Notes: generated by a model from the sequence alone, not told the origin. 64,000 nucleotides of DNA from Effrenium voratum (GCA_963377175.1 CAUJNA010001868.1:535380-599379), one strand, 5' to 3'; counted from the stretch's first letter, positions 11,108 to 22,401 are shown. Numbers and translations are program-made.

Positions 11108-11640
11108 TTGGAAAAGAATTGCCAGCGGTTTGTGGTTGGGTCGGTTGGGTCGGTTGGTCGGTTGGTTGGTCGGTCGGTCGGTCGCTTGGTTGCTTGGTTG
11201 CTTGGTTGCTTGGTTGCTTGGTTGCTTGCTTGGTTGGTTGGTTGGTTGGTTGGTTGGTTGGTTGGTTGGTTGGTTGGTTGGTTGGTTGCCCGCCTGCCTG
11301 GCTGGCTGGCTGGCTGCCTGGCTGGCTGGTTGGCTGGCTGGCTGGTTTATTTGTGGTTGGGCTGGGTTGGTGTGGGTGTGGGTTGCATTGGGCGGGTTGG
11401 GTCATTTGGCTGGGATCGGTTGGTTTAGTTGGGTTGCGGTGGGGTGGCTTGGGTTGGAGTGGGTCGGGTTGTTGGCTGGGTTGAGTTTGGTTGGGTTGGC
11501 TCGGGTTGGGTTGGGCCGGGTTGGGCTGGGTTTGTGGGCTGGGGTGGGTTGGTTGTAATGTTGGGTTGGTTGGCTTTGGTTAGGCTGGGTTGGGTTGGCT
11601 TGGGTCTGATTGGGTTTGGGTTGGGTTTGGTTGGTAGATT
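11108..11640. repeat. GGTTG/TTGG simple-repeat tract
   Basis: Runs of GGTTG, GCTTG and GGCT units, first regular (TTGG)n at 11230-11290 and then diverged GGGTTGG up to about 11640. It starts directly after an EF-hand exon. It is G-rich on + and could form quadruplexes. The W/G/L-rich and Q/P/T-rich reading frames here are artefacts. Confidence 0.95.
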
Positions 11641-12290
11641 TGGCTGGTTCGGGAATGAAACGAACAGAAGGGAATCCCCGCAAAGGAATACCCACCATTG
11701 TTTTTTTATTTTTGAGGGGGGGTCCAACTCATCTACGAAGCAGCGAAGATCCGCTTGTGTCCAAATCGCAACAGGGAATAGTCCTGCCAAGCAAGGCATA
11801 CTTCACTTCTGGAGACCCGGGAGTAGTAAAAACCTTCGGTCAACCCATAGGGGGAGAGGGGGGTCTTCACTTGTGGGGGGAAACAGCATAATTCACCAGG
11901 CGACTTTTTTCCCGGGTCAAAGTTTAGCCCCGGGGGGCACCCTTTGGGCGGGTTTCAAGGCGCAATCAAAAGAAGCCCAAGCTCCAAGACGTACCCTAGC
12001 CCCAAGCTGCAGGATCCAACACGCCCTCCTGAAGTCTCCAACCGAATCCTGGGCTATTATTTTTTTTTGCTGGCACTGTTTTGTTTCTTCCGGGCCACTT
12101 GTCGTCAAGTCAAACCCAATACTTAATTGGGGTCTCTTGCCGGATAACATTATTATCACCATGAAACCTTCTGTTCCCATAAACCGCGGGCTCCAAGACA
12201 TACCCAAACAGCCCCAAGCTGCTGCATCCAACACACCCTCCAACCAAATCCTGGGTGTTTTTCCCTGGCACCCATTTTTTCCACGGAAGT

Positions 12291-12350
12291 GGTGTTCATG
12301 GCTCAGGAGGGCACGGGAGACCTATCCTTTGAAGAGCCGCTGGGCAGAAA
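12291..12350 (+). CDS. Gene 1 probable exon: degenerate EF-hand
   Basis: Reads VVFMAQEGTGDLSFEE. The last part resembles an EF-hand loop (x-x-E-G-T-G-x-L-S-F-x-E), but the first loop position is Ala rather than Asp, so Ca2+ binding is doubtful. Position between two better EF-hand exons supports it. Borders are estimates. Confidence 0.55.
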
Positions 12351-12411
12351 AGCGAGCGACGCCGCCTCTGGTCCAAGAAAAGGCGTGGTCTCTGTGGTAG
12401 GTGGCTGTGGT

Positions 12412-12546
12412 TGTCAAACCGAATGGGATCGCATTTTGGGGGTGTTCGGTGAATTCACCACCCATTTGAGATCCAATTTTAGTGGTTGGATTGGGATGTT
12501 CACTGGGGGTACGATTTGGCCTTTGACCCATGGCCACGTGGGTCCT
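12412..12546. repeat. Repeat family F, copy 1
   Basis: Shares GGATGTTCACTGGGGGTACG, a CACCACCCATTT block and TTGACCCATGGCCA with copies at 48880-49015 (inverted), 49121-49240 and 49385-49485. Confidence 0.7.
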
Positions 12547-12732
12547 TTTGTAATAGGAGGACTCCCCTCCCAAAGTCCCAAAGGTTCGTTGTTTTTTCTT
12601 TTTCTTCTGTTGGTTTTCCCTACCGGTCGCAGAGAAAAGCTTACCTTCAAAAGTCCCATACACGCACGCACATGTCGAAGGCATGTCTCTCTTTGCTCCT
12701 TGCCCAGGTTTTCCGAGGCCGTGCAGAATTTG

Positions 12733-12828
12733 CAGGGTCGGCACATGTGCTGCTCGACCAGCCGGTCACAGATGTCGCGGTGGTTCCAAAAGGCTGACTT
12801 AAATCGAGATGGCCGCTTGGACTACAGA
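12733..12828 (+). CDS. Gene 1 exon: EF-hand
   Basis: Reads MSRWFQKADLNRDGRLDY, a canonical EF-hand: E-helix, then loop D-L-N-R-D-G-R-L-D-Y. Loop positions 1, 3 and 5 are Asp, Asn and Asp, Gly is at 6 and Leu at 8, all suited to Ca2+ binding. The terminal Glu should come from the next exon. The 3' end is near the AG at 12828; the 5' border is uncertain. Confidence 0.78.
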
Positions 12829-13040
12829 AGCTCGGCTGCAGCTTCCATTTTTGGATTGAGACTGCCTTTTGCCCTTAGGATTTCCAAGGTGAAACAAAAG
12901 CGAAACTGGGCAGGCAATTTTCTGCACAATCCCAAACATACGTGGGGGCGTTTTGCCTTTGTAATTCTTTGCAAGCATGCATGTTGAGGGGCTCCGTGCT
13001 ACTCATATTTTAGGATACCCGGCCTATGAGCCTACAATTG

Positions 13041-13086
13041 TTACGTAATACATATATGTAATACATATATGTAATACATACATCAT
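13041..13086. repeat. ATGTAATACAT short tandem
   Basis: Three units of GTAATACATATAT, self-complementary in part. Confidence 0.8.
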
Positions 13087-13363
13087 TGGTGTTTCCTGGG
13101 GGTACCCTGGATGGCTTTGTGCCACCCAGGGATTCGTGTATGCCCCACAAAGCCCTGCCAAGCCCCGCGCGATCGGAGCGGCGCGATCGGTGAGGCGAGT
13201 TTCTGGCTGCGTGCTTGCACTCGCAGCTCCATTCCTTTGAGGATCCCAGCGGGCAGGGGAAGGCGAACGGGCCAGGGGTCCAGGGGTGAAGGGCTGGGGC
13301 ATGGTGGAAAATGTTTTGCTTCTTTGGTTTTTGTGGTTGAAAATACCTCTTTTTTTAATCATG

Positions 13364-13499
13364 ATACTGTGGATGGACGAAATCCGTTCGCACCACTTGG
13401 AAACCATGGTTGAAGCCACAACGTTGGTTGGTATTGACAGGGGAATCGAATCATTCCAGGGTTTGTTCTGTGGTGCAGGATTTCGTCCATCAACAGTAT
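13364..13499. repeat. TIR repeat family C, copy 3
   Basis: Starts ATACTGTGGATGGACG and ends CGTCCATCAACAGTAT. It contains GAAACCATGG and GGTATTGACAGGGGAATCG, as in the other copies. Confidence 0.9.
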
Positions 13500-13982
13500 T
13501 TTCGGTTGCTTTCAGCTTTTTGCGGCGCTGCTTTTTGTTTCCTCCTCCAGGCCTATGCCAAAGAAACGTAATTCTTTTGTTGTGATTCTAACTCACCCTA
13601 TAAACTCTACAAATGCAAAGTATTCTTTACAATCCTCTGACAGGATAGACATGCTCAGATACCCTTTGCCAGAGTTAGTCAGAGAGGGATGGACAATGGT
13701 CAGAAGCTGCTGAACTTGGAAGGACTTGGGCAGCTCAGCCTAAGCTGACACCTGCAGTCTGCGAATGGAAGTTCCCCCAATCTCCGGTTCATGGCAAGAG
13801 TGGGTATTCCTCAAGTCACCTTGCGAATCCAAACATCTCCCTCTGGTTCGAACCTCTCATCCGCAAATCTGCTCGTTGCCGCTTCACATGCCCAAGGACT
13901 GCTGGAGATGGAATCCACTGTCTATTGGCAAGGTTCCCTGGTGTCAGAGAAGCAGGAACCAACCCCCAATCGCCACTATGCC

Positions 13983-14350
13983 ATACTTAGTTATCTCTAT
14001 ATACTTAGTTATATATATATAGCGATATGCACACGTGTATCTCCAAATATATATATATATACAGAATGTGTATGTATATATATATATACACATGTATATA
14101 TATATATATATATTGCAGTAATGTTATGAAGAACGAAGGAAGGTAGTTCATGGAAACGGGCCTGACCAACTATATTTATATGTATACACATATACATATG
14201 CACACATTTATCTCCATGTATACATAGTATATGTCTTTACATAGATACATATGACATGTGTATACCTCTGTGTATATAGATATATTCATTTATACATATA
14301 TATATATATATTTATATATATATATATCTATATATCTATATATACATATG
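13983..14350. repeat. TA-rich microsatellite tract
   Basis: Repeated (TA)n with CATATG and TATACA variants. It lies just upstream of an EF-hand exon. Confidence 0.9.
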
Positions 14351-14384
14351 TGGCGGTGTCCTCAATTTGGCCAACTCTTTGGCC

Positions 14385-14462
14385 TCCGGTTCGCGGGGCC
14401 AGGGCTTGGCGGCCTATGCCTTCCAAGTGATCGACGCGGACGCGGACGGCTGGGCCACCCTG
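14385..14462 (+). CDS. Gene 1 exon: EF-hand
   Basis: Reads GLAAYAFQVIDADADGWATL. Loop positions 1, 3 and 5 are Asp and position 6 is Gly, typical of a Ca2+-binding EF-hand. Position 8 is Ala where a branched hydrophobic residue is usual. The first Asp codon is at 14433. Borders are approximate. Confidence 0.72.
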
Positions 14463-15744
14463 GGCCCTTCGGCCCCCGAACCGAACCGACCGGGGACGGG
14501 GGTCCGCTTCTGCTTTTTTGACACCAAACCCCCGTTTTTTTTTTTTCAATTTTCCGGTGGAAGTGAGCGATTGGGAGAAGAGATCTTGTCACTCTCTAAA
14601 GCTGTCCTTCTTTCTTTTTGTTTGAAAGGCTCCACAGAAAGTGCACGATGATCTTGTCACAGAAAACATTTGGTCCAGTTGCAAATGGGTGGCTCGTCCT
14701 TTTTCTCTTTTTGGAGGGGGGGGGCACTTGTTTTTTTTGCTGGTTGTTCAAGGGAGAAGCAACAGGAGAATCACACCATATTTTGGGGGGTCCACCCTGA
14801 AAAATCGACAGACAGGGCCATGGAATCCGATGTTTGGCTCAGCAACGCAGGTATCCTCACCTGGATATGCCCCAAGCTTCCGGTTGCAGAAGCGGACGTT
14901 TTTTCGCGGCTGAGTGTCTTGTTGCATGTCTTCATCAAAGCTTCTTGCGGAACATGCGATAGAAACGCTCTCGTGATGTAGTGACTATTGTTTGTATATC
15001 CCTTTTCTTCGTTGGGTTTTTGGTTTGTTGGCTGGGTACTTGGGGGCGAGCAACAGAGCAGTTGACCATTTTCCCGTTTACCAAAGAACACATGAGCAGA
15101 ATGGTCGAGATTTCCAAGTGGAAACTGATAAGCACATCTGGGTTTGTCTCAAAACGGGAAGGTCCCCCGGTGGTGGGTTCTCTTTGGTTTCCCATACCAC
15201 CCCAAAGAGCTTTTCCGGGGTGACTCCCCGTGGAACTGGAGCTGAGTTTTTTTTCGAGTGATCCGAGGCCGTCGACTCAAGGTTCCAGCTTTTCGCTTCA
15301 CTAGGGAGGTCGTGTGGCTCAATCGGAGAAAGGATGCCAACAATGTTGCCAGGCGAGCCCAAATTGGGTTAAACACTACTGTGATCTCTTTGAACCTAGT
15401 TCGCATTTTAAGGCGATGGCTCAGAATCAAGCATTTTTGGTTGGGTGCAAGGAATGAGGTGGCCGCGGTAAAGTTTTTCACCATCCCTGTGGCCAAGTGT
15501 ATGGAGGAAGGGAAGACCTAAACCTTCAAAAGGGGCCAAGTGGGGTGAACAATTGGCGCATTTTGCCAAGGGATATTAGGACTTTAACACTTTTTGCGCC
15601 AACTATTGGGTTTTCCAAATTGAAACCACTAAAGCTTGTGGAGACTTTTAGCAGAGCAGAAAGCAACGGTTTTCCACTTTTCCCCCCCAAGAAGTTGTCC
15701 ACTCTTTGCAGGGGGGTCGTTGCAACCAAGGGACCGCCCCCATT

Positions 15745-15872
15745 CGAGCAGAGCGGCCTGAGGCGACCTGGAGCGCTTCTTCCACGCCGAGGCGAGCGCG
15801 CTGGAGCTGGACGGATTGCCCGCCGCGCCCTTCAACGCGCCTCGCGGCGGGTCGAATCCGGGGAGGTCGTGA
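15745..15872 (+). CDS. Gene 1 probable last exon
   Basis: The frame with codon GAC at 15765 reads DLERFFHAEASALELDGLPA and then APFNAPRGGSNPGRS, with TGA at 15870-15872. GC-rich exon-like composition and an acidic helix fit the end of the EF-hand domain. Alternatively a GT donor at 15866 joins it to a Ser/Asp-rich segment at 16760-16921. Either model is possible. Confidence 0.5.
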
Positions 15873-15894
15873 CCAGTTGAGCTCGCCGATTTTT

Positions 15895-16013
15895 GCCTCT
15901 TCAGAATATTTTATTTATGATGTTTTCATGAGTTTCCCCTTGTTGGTTTTAAAGGGAATGCATCACTACTGGACATGTTTTCCTTTTCTCTTTCGTGCTT
16001 AAGCTAATGGAAG
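15895..16013. repeat. TIR repeat family B, copy 2
   Basis: Has the core CCCCTTGTTGGTTTTAAAGG followed by CATCACTACTGGACATG, and the right end GCTTAAGCTAATGG. The left end is diverged. Confidence 0.75.
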
Positions 16014-16656
16014 TTGAGCTCGCCGATTTTGTGAAACGAGTCCCGAAGTTTCTGTTTCTGGGAATGAGGGTTGCAAGAGAAACCCTGGGCACTGAGGAGA
16101 GGCTGTTTGGGGCTTGGCTGTATCCTGTCCGGCCGGGGTTGCGCCGGGATTGCAGGTGTGAGCGTCTCCATTTGCGAGGCTGAAACGCAGCTTCGCAGCC
16201 ATGCACCGATTCCTTTCGTCGCACTGAGTGGTTGAGCCAAAGGCGGCTTGATGCTCATACACCAATATACATCCTTACATTGAGATGTCAACGCGGCAAG
16301 CTTTTGACGTTTTCGTGCGGCTATGAAGCCCAATGGCGAAATGGTCCGTGGATTTGCAATCCTCATGTAAATGATACACGCAAGGTCCATATTATGACTC
16401 ATACCCATGTAAACGTGCTCCGTTCATCAGATTCTGCCTCAAAACCATCCAATTGCAGTAGCTGACTTCTTGTTTCTTCCATAGAGTTTCCAGCTTTCAA
16501 GTACCACAAGATCCCACTGGCTAGGGGTGCAAGCCGAGGCGCAAGGGCGGCGGCCGATTTGTCTCTTTTCCCCAACAGCTGAAAGCTTTGGGGTCTCAGC
16601 CCAGACAGGCTCCGGGGTAGTCCGGGGCGGCCCTGAGGTAAGGTTCCACGATGGGT

Positions 16657-16703
16657 TCCACCAGGGTTCCACCAGGGTTCCACGAGGGTTCCACGAGGCG
16701 AGG
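16657..16703. repeat. 11-bp tandem GGTTCCACCAG
   Basis: About four head-to-tail units of GGTTCCACCAG/GGTTCCACGAG. Confidence 0.85.
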
Positions 16704-16759
16704 TTCTGGAGGGTTCTGGGAGGGGTGCTGTTGGGGATATCGCCTGAGCTTATTTCTTT

Positions 16760-16921
16760 TCGTGGCACCGAGGTGCAAGCCTTCCATGCCTGCTTGACGG
16801 GAGACGACACCTCCTCCGAGTCTTCCGATGACTCGGATGAGCCATGCTACGTGTGGAGCAAAAGAGATCGCTTGCGCGCAAGCGCGCAAGCCGTGCCCGT
16901 GGAGCCCTTTCAAGAACCCTA
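16760..16921 (+). CDS. Possible exon with a Ser/Asp-rich segment
   Basis: Open frame reads GTEVQAFHACLTGDDTSSES, then an acidic Ser/Asp run, and ends PVEPFQEP with TAA. The composition differs from surrounding intron DNA. It could be a terminal exon of gene 1. No family match. Confidence 0.35.
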
Positions 16922-17044
16922 AAAAGGCAACGCACAGACACATACACCCATTTCCAGTTGAGCAAAGCTCAAGTTCTCATTGGCCAGTTTGAGGGTTCCC
17001 TTCCCAGAGAAGGGATTGTTGGCCTATGTACACCAAAGCCAAAA

Positions 17045-17178
17045 CTAGGTCCCCCAGATCGTGCCCTTTCTCACCCCCCTTTTTTGGGGGGAGGGTTCCC
17101 CTAAAATAGACTACAGAAAACAATAACCTACTAAAATAGACAGAAAAACAGTTGGTACCAACTTATTCTAGTAAAATG
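17045..17178. repeat. TIR repeat family A, copy 2 (rearranged)
   Basis: Starts CTAGGTCCCCCAGA. It has the G-run and AATAGACTACAGAAAA blocks, the latter partly duplicated, and lacks the normal right end. Confidence 0.7.
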
Positions 17179-17251
17179 AGTAGAAGCAAACAGATGGGCT
17201 CAGGGCACCCAGGTCTTAGACGAGTTTCAAAGCATCGCATGAGTTCCTTCA

Positions 17252-17332
17252 GCCGGGGGGTTTGCGAGGTGCGACCCGGCGAGTGCAACATGGAGACGAA
17301 GTGCAGCCAGCCCGGATTTGACGGCGAGCTCA
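17252..17332 (+). CDS. Possible exon with Cys-containing motif
   Basis: Reads GVCEVRPGECNMETKCSQPG and then FDGEL. Three Cys within 16 residues and high GC suggest a coding segment. I do not recognise the family. It lies between two family A repeats, which themselves mark introns elsewhere in the window. Confidence 0.4.
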
Positions 17333-17338
17333 GGGAAT

Positions 17339-17421
17339 CTAGGTCCCCCAGCAATTGGTGCCCTTTTACTCCTTTTCTTGGGGAGGGTTCCCCTACTAAA
17401 ATAGACTACTGGAGGACCTAG
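17339..17421. repeat. TIR repeat family A, copy 3
   Basis: Starts CTAGGTCCCCCAG and ends CTACTGGAGGACCTAG. Internally deleted: the GGTACC..AACCTCT block is missing. Confidence 0.85.
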
Positions 17422-18043
17422 TAAAATGAGCTCATGTTCAAGTTTCTTTGGATCCCTTTTGGCAACAATGCTTTTTTTGCGGCCTTCCCCATGGAGGTTT
17501 CTTCCTTCCATCATTTCGGTGTGTCCCATTCTGAAGGCCCCCACCCCCCCCCCCCCCCGCCAAACCTGGCAAGAATTGCTGCGGATTTTGCGGGACCCAA
17601 CAAATTTCATGTGGATATGTGGGCGTGTTTTTCGGATTGGTACCCCTTTTTGGATTGGATTGATATTTGAAGGCAAGCGAAATTGAACCAACATCTTCCC
17701 CATTTTGACACATTCCCCCATGTGTTCAGCGCTCAGGCATTGCATGATCGCAGTGAGAAAGCTTCTTCAGGCGCGACGCATGGTTTATCCCATTCGGGGG
17801 CTGGGGGGGGTGGGGGGGTCTTTTTTTTCCGGCGTCCCATGAACCAAAAGGTCGAATTGAATGGAGGTCAACAATTGCTTCTTGGCGGTTTCTGAATGTT
17901 GGTTTGTCTCAAAACAAGGGAACCCCCCAACTGTGTGGGTTTTTCCTTTGGCTTCTTTCCAAGATCGGAAAATTGATTCTCCAAGTTTGGTCAACATCAT
18001 GTTTGGAGTGCGAACCACTGGGCCGCCTTGGCAATGAAGCCAC

Positions 18044-18125
18044 ATGCCCGAGGAGCGCAGGCATTTGGACATCAAGATTGCCTGCAAGGTGAACAATGGA
18101 AGCCAACAGCTGCAGTGCCCCGGAT
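18044..18125 (+). CDS. Possible exon, gene 2 region
   Basis: Reads MPEERRHLDIKIACKVNNGS and then QQLQCPG. It is exon-like in composition, with no stop and a beta-strand-like IKIACKV segment. No family match; borders are estimates. Confidence 0.4.
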
Positions 18126-19145
18126 ATGTGCATCGCTGAGCTCCAGGGTTGAGGTTCCAATATTTCCCATGGTTGAAACTTCAAGTGGTCCTTTCCCGTT
18201 TGGGGTCTTCTGTTTCACACTTGAACACGAGCTGATCTCTATGTTGCCACATGGGAGTTTTTCTTTTCTGGTGGTTGGGTGGAAAGGGGATCGAGCCCTG
18301 CTTGTCGCCAGTTACTTCCGGTGGATGTGAGCCCGTTTCACGCTCGGCTTCCGTGAAATTCGCTCGCCGCGGAGAGCGCAAAAGAAGCATTGCACCTCCC
18401 AAGTTTCGTGGGTTTTCTACTTTCTGGTCTGTGGTGACGTCTTCCGGAGAGTATGGACTTGTTTGGCCAACTCAGGAAGTGAGGAGAAAGCAAGGGTGGG
18501 CTTAGGGGAACCAAACAACGATGAATTCTCTTTTCTTCCCTCCCCAAACACCAGCCCCAAGAGGCTGCCGAGTGTCAGAAGTTCAGAAGAGGTGAATTTG
18601 GGCCCGCATTGCCCCAACACAGCTTCTCAGAGCCCTTCGATCAGCTCGTTTTGTCGCAGGTGCTAAGAATCTTTCCTGGAGTCAAAACCTTCACTTTCCC
18701 GCGAGGATGTGGCCGCCTCACTTCCAGCGTCAGTTTGGGGAGCGGCGACAGGCCAATCCATGCGCCCTTTGCGCCTTCCATCAGCTCTTGGATCTATGGA
18801 ACATGAGAGCAAGCGCAAGCGAGAGGTCGCAACGAAAGCGTTTTCTCACCGCGGAATCTCAGCTTGAGCAAGGAATATGCCTGCTGTCCTTTGACCAATT
18901 TGACCAGCCCGTTGCCCCAGCCCTTTGCCAAAAGGCCAAAAGCACAGCCCAGCCCACCCCTCCAGCCAAGCCTCCGCTGAGTTTCCCTCATGCCTGAGTT
19001 TCCCGGTAGCTGTTCGCTTCTACACAAACTAGTCAGTCTGCCGCAAGTTGCTTCTTTCGTCGCATACGCCGCACCAGTTCTCCCTTTTTCCCCGTTTCCT
19101 AGCCTCAAGTGGTGTTGTCTTCCCTCCGGGAAAAATCTGAGCCCT

Positions 19146-19318
19146 CCACACGAAGCTCCGGTGCAACGGGCTGACGCCGAAGACGATGCCCACGCGGCGC
19201 CCGCGGCGCAATGTAGTGGCCAAGCCGGTCGCCAGCAGCTTTGATGGGCTGCAGGTGGCGGGCTGCAAGGACGAGGTGGTGGGGCCCCTCATCCGGGGCA
19301 ACTACACCTTGCAGGAGA
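19146..19318 (+). CDS. Gene 2 exon preceding the SGWW/VWAF domain
   Basis: Reads, in part, RNVVAKPVASSFDGLQVAGC and KDEVVGPLIRGNYTLQE. The G.Y segment is what precedes N.DRPVF in proteins with this aromatic domain as I remember them, and the next exon starts with exactly that (NHDRPVF). The exon end and the next exon start share AGGAGAG, so the border is ambiguous by a few bases. Confidence 0.6.
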
Positions 19319-20307
19319 GAAAGCTGAGAGCTGGGAGCTAGAGGTCTCCGTTTTTCTGAAGAAGAAGCAAGCACATGCACAATGTGACATTTATGTATGA
19401 TACTTCAAGGAGAGAGAAAGCTGGGAGCTGGAGGTTGTCTTTTTTTTCTTTAACAAAACGCATGCACATGCGGGCGAAGGTGATATATATATATATAGTA
19501 TGATAATTTTCAGGGAGAGAACAAGGTTGTTGCGGTGATTTTGACTTTTTTGGCCACCAACAAACTCCCTAAAGGTTGCGCGCTCCCGGATTCGTTCGTT
19601 CGAGAGCAAAAGGTGAAAGAGGTCTCCGTTCTGGAAAAAGACACCTGCACAGGGCTGCGTGATATATATATATATACATACAATATAATCGGAATTCTGC
19701 TTGTTCAAAGCAGGATCCTGCATGATTGGCGGCTGCGGATGATGTGGTTTACGGATTGGACCCTTTGCGGAGTACGGATTGTGGGTTGCATGGGTTTTCA
19801 ATAGCTTGAAACCTTTGGCAAATGTGAATTTCAGAAGATTCTCTAACGACTCACTCCCTGAGTTCCGTTACTTTAGACTCTTTAGACTCTTTGGGTAGAC
19901 CGTTTGAATGGTCAACAAAAAGGTGAGGGACTCTTTGTGACCAATCCGCTCGATCGGCAGTGAGACTAGGCTGAAGGCAGGCAAGCTGATCCATCTGGCG
20001 GCGAGCCTTTGGAGTTTTTCAGCCGAAGCTCACAGCGACGATTCCATGAGTTTGTGCACAGCTTGACTGCTATTGGGTTGGATCTTTGACGTCAACTTGT
20101 TGGTTGAAATAAAGGTGTTTTCCCCTAAACCCCCTAAAAGTTAAACTTTGTGCAGGGGGGGTCAATAGCAATCAAGACAGATTTCTGTGGAAAGACGACT
20201 TTCTTCTTAGAAAAGGCTGGGCGTGCGCTTCCATGTTCGTTGGGAGCCAACCATTTGGACAGCCACCATGGACCCGGTCCATTGGTTAACCGCGCCGGGG
20301 ATCTCTA

Positions 20308-20424
20308 GGAGAGGAACCACGACCGGCCCGTCTTCGTCAAAGATGAGAAGGTGGGGTCCAAAGGCCTCGATGTGATGCTCTACTTCTGGGACGACAAGGA
20401 GAGCCCGGACTTCTCGGGGTGGTG
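20308..20424 (+). CDS. Gene 2 exon: YFWDD / SGWW part of the domain
   Basis: Reads NHDRPVFVKDEKVGSKGLDV and then MLYFWDDKESPDFSGWW. The 3' end at 20424 uses a GC donor. The two bases TG are completed by G at 20838, giving SGWWFGPQVGGDE in phase. High aromatic and acidic content suggests a compact beta domain. No catalytic residues are recognisable. Confidence 0.8.
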
Positions 20425-20837
20425 GCCCCTTCGCCGGACAAAGGTAGAAGCAAAAACGGAGAGGCGTTGAAAAAGGGGGGGAGGTTGGTTTCGCCTCTTT
20501 TTTGGCTTTTGCGGCTGAAAGTCGCAGAGATGTGAAATTGGGGCCATGTTTCCTTTTGGTGGCAGGTTCGTCAGGTAGGTGCAGCATAAACACGGAGGGG
20601 TGCGCACCGCTTGGTGCACTCAGCCACTGATCCGGCGCACAGGTTGGTTGCCTAGTCGCACCTTTGGCAATCAACCATCTAGGAGAGACAATCGGCAAGC
20701 TGACATGCTTGAAATCACCAAAAGAAGAGCCAGTTGTTCAAAGCCCAGAACCCATGAACCCACACCCGTCGTAAGACTTACACCGATGAAGGAAGGGGAT
20801 GGATGTTTCGATTCGGTCTGCCGGGTTCGGATCCGAG

Positions 20838-20865
20838 GTTTGGCCCGCAGGTGGGCGGGGATGAG
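20838..20865 (+). CDS. Gene 2 micro-exon: FGPQVGGDE
   Basis: A 28-bp exon. The AG acceptor is at 20836-20837 and the donor GCGGGG at 20866. It encodes FGPQVGGDE and fits between SGWW and VWAFHPDT in phase on both sides. Without it the domain would lack its middle strand. Confidence 0.8.
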
Positions 20866-20903
20866 GCGGGGTCAACATGGAAGGGCCGAGTGAGTAGTTG
20901 GAC

Positions 20904-21016
20904 CGAGGTCCCCCAGCGATCGGTGCCCTTTTTGTCCCTTTGGGGGAGGGTTCCCCCACTAGAATAGACTACATAAAAAGTTGGTACCCTTATTCCAACC
21001 TCTCTACTGGAGGACG
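20904..21016. repeat. TIR repeat family A, copy 4
   Basis: Starts CGAGGTCCCCCAGCG and ends CTCTACTGGAGGAC. It has the internal TGCCCTTTTT, G-run, AATAGACTAC and GGTACCCTTATTC blocks. It lies in the intron directly after the FGPQVGGDE micro-exon. Confidence 0.88.
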
Positions 21017-21545
21017 GAAAATCTGGATTTCCTGGGATTCGGCATTGGATGCTTAGGCTTTGCCCTCCCAACAACTAACTTGGAACCCTCCAGACAGTCC
21101 CTTTTGGAGGAAACATTGTCTTTCAGGAGCCCCTAGTCGGATTCCGTGTTAGTGGGTGTGTGCGCAAGACTCGAGTCAGCACTGTGCGGACCAGCGAAGA
21201 TTGTGCTCTGGAATTTGGGGAACTGTTTTGAGTGGAAGCTTTGAGACGCGTATGGAAGCTGTGAAACCAACTCCCAGGGCCAATTCGCACTATTTTCAGG
21301 TTCAACCGCCACTTGAAGCCTTTTATGGCAACTGCGGATTTTTCCTGAGTTGCTTAGTCGGATCAAGGCGACAGTGGTTTTGTTGTTTTTCTCCAAGCCC
21401 GAAATGGAACTCATGTACAGGCAACATGTCCCCCCTGCCGCCTCTTGGTAGGGCAGTTGGCTGAGGGCGTCGTAGCCTCTGCCTGTCGGGGCTTCCACTC
21501 GCAGTTGAGACAAGGAGAACGGCCCAGTTAGTTGCCCAAGGTTTG

Positions 21546-21662
21546 TTGATATATATATATATTTCTATATACTGTCACATTATATATATATAATATAAAC
21601 TATGATCACATACTATGATCACATACTATGATCACATACTATGATCACATACTAGAACATAG
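21546..21662. repeat. TA tract and 13-bp tandem ACTATGATCACAT
   Basis: (TA)n at 21549-21590, then four units of ACTATGATCACAT (21597-21652). Confidence 0.9.
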
Positions 21663-21998
21663 TCTAATCTAATAATAATCTAATATAATCAAATCGTTTT
21701 GAACCACCAGGACTTTCCATCGGCTCGCAAATGGTCTGTGGAATGACCTCTCAATGGCTGTTTTGGGGTTATTTGCCAGCCATTCGGGGGTCCTGGCATG
21801 GATTGTTTCTCCGGGGGTCCTCGCATTTCGAGGGTTTGCAAATTCACAAAACCTTTCATTTAGAGGGTGTTGCCACTCGAAATCAGTCTTGAGACCTTCC
21901 CTTTTCGTCGAAAAGGGCCGTCGCCTCGTCCAAACCCGGTCGCTTCCTCGGTTCCTCGGTTCCTCGGGGTCGGTCGGTGACATCCAGAGCTTGTCCGC

Positions 21999-22113
21999 TC
22001 GGTCCCCCAGCGATCGGTGCCCTTTTTACCCCTTTCTTGGGGGAGGGTGTCCCTACTAACATAGACAGGACAAAAGTTGGTACCCTTATTCTAAGCTCTC
22101 CGCTGGAGGACCA
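21999..22113. repeat. TIR repeat family A, copy 5
   Basis: Starts TCGGTCCCCCAGCGATCGG and ends CTCCGCTGGAGGACC. All internal blocks are present. Confidence 0.87.
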
Positions 22114-22401
22114 AACTCTGGTTGAAATCCAGTACAGCAGAACATATATCCAATATTCAAGAGAGTTTCATCTAAGCCGAGAGTCGAACCCCGGGTCTCC
22201 TTTGATTTCAACCACTGAGAGGGGGTTTAAAGTCTTCCACCCCCTGCCTGCTTTCTCTTTTCAGCCTCCTTTCTCTTTTCAACCACTAGGGGGGGGTTCA
22301 CTCAAATTCAGTCGAACTTCTGGGCTTCGGCTTGGGGGTGGGTTGGAGCTGGGGGGTGGGGTGGGAGGTGGGGTGGATCTGGGTGGGGGTCCCCGTGGCA
22401 G

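Larger units (their letters stand above)
2396..15872 (+). other. Gene 1: calcium-dependent protein kinase-like gene (kinase plus EF-hands), span of recognised exons
   Basis: Short exons, in order, encode a Ser/Thr kinase C-lobe and then an EF-hand region, the architecture of CDPKs, in which Ca2+ binding to EF-hands controls the kinase. Joining exons in phase gives HRDL-KPGN, then DFG, NGTP-AYMAPE, KYGAKSDVWSIG, LLLRDPND-RPSAWEAMEEPWL and [15 protein letters not shown]. Several joins use clean GT-AG or GC-AG borders. The N-lobe and the alpha-G region were not found, so the model is incomplete. The first possible stop is TGA at 15870; an alternative model continues to about 16921. Dinoflagellate CDPKs are numerous, so no orthologue is named. 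The kinase and CDPK-type assignment is firm; exact exon ends are estimates except where a splice join is described. Confidence 0.8.

Noticed and set aside
11031..11799. Trp/Gly/Leu- and Gln/Pro/Thr-rich frames on both strands
   Set aside because: Translation of the GGTTG tract.
21597..21662. Short regular repeats considered as a CRISPR array
   Set aside because: Direct 13-bp tandem with no spacers, in a eukaryotic intron-like setting.
22170..22260. tRNA-like B box on the - strand (GGGGTTCGACTC) with a CTCAGTGGTTGA box-A-like motif nearby
   Set aside because: The two boxes are only about 10-15 bp apart and no acceptor stem or anticodon arm can be drawn. At best a tRNA-derived relic.
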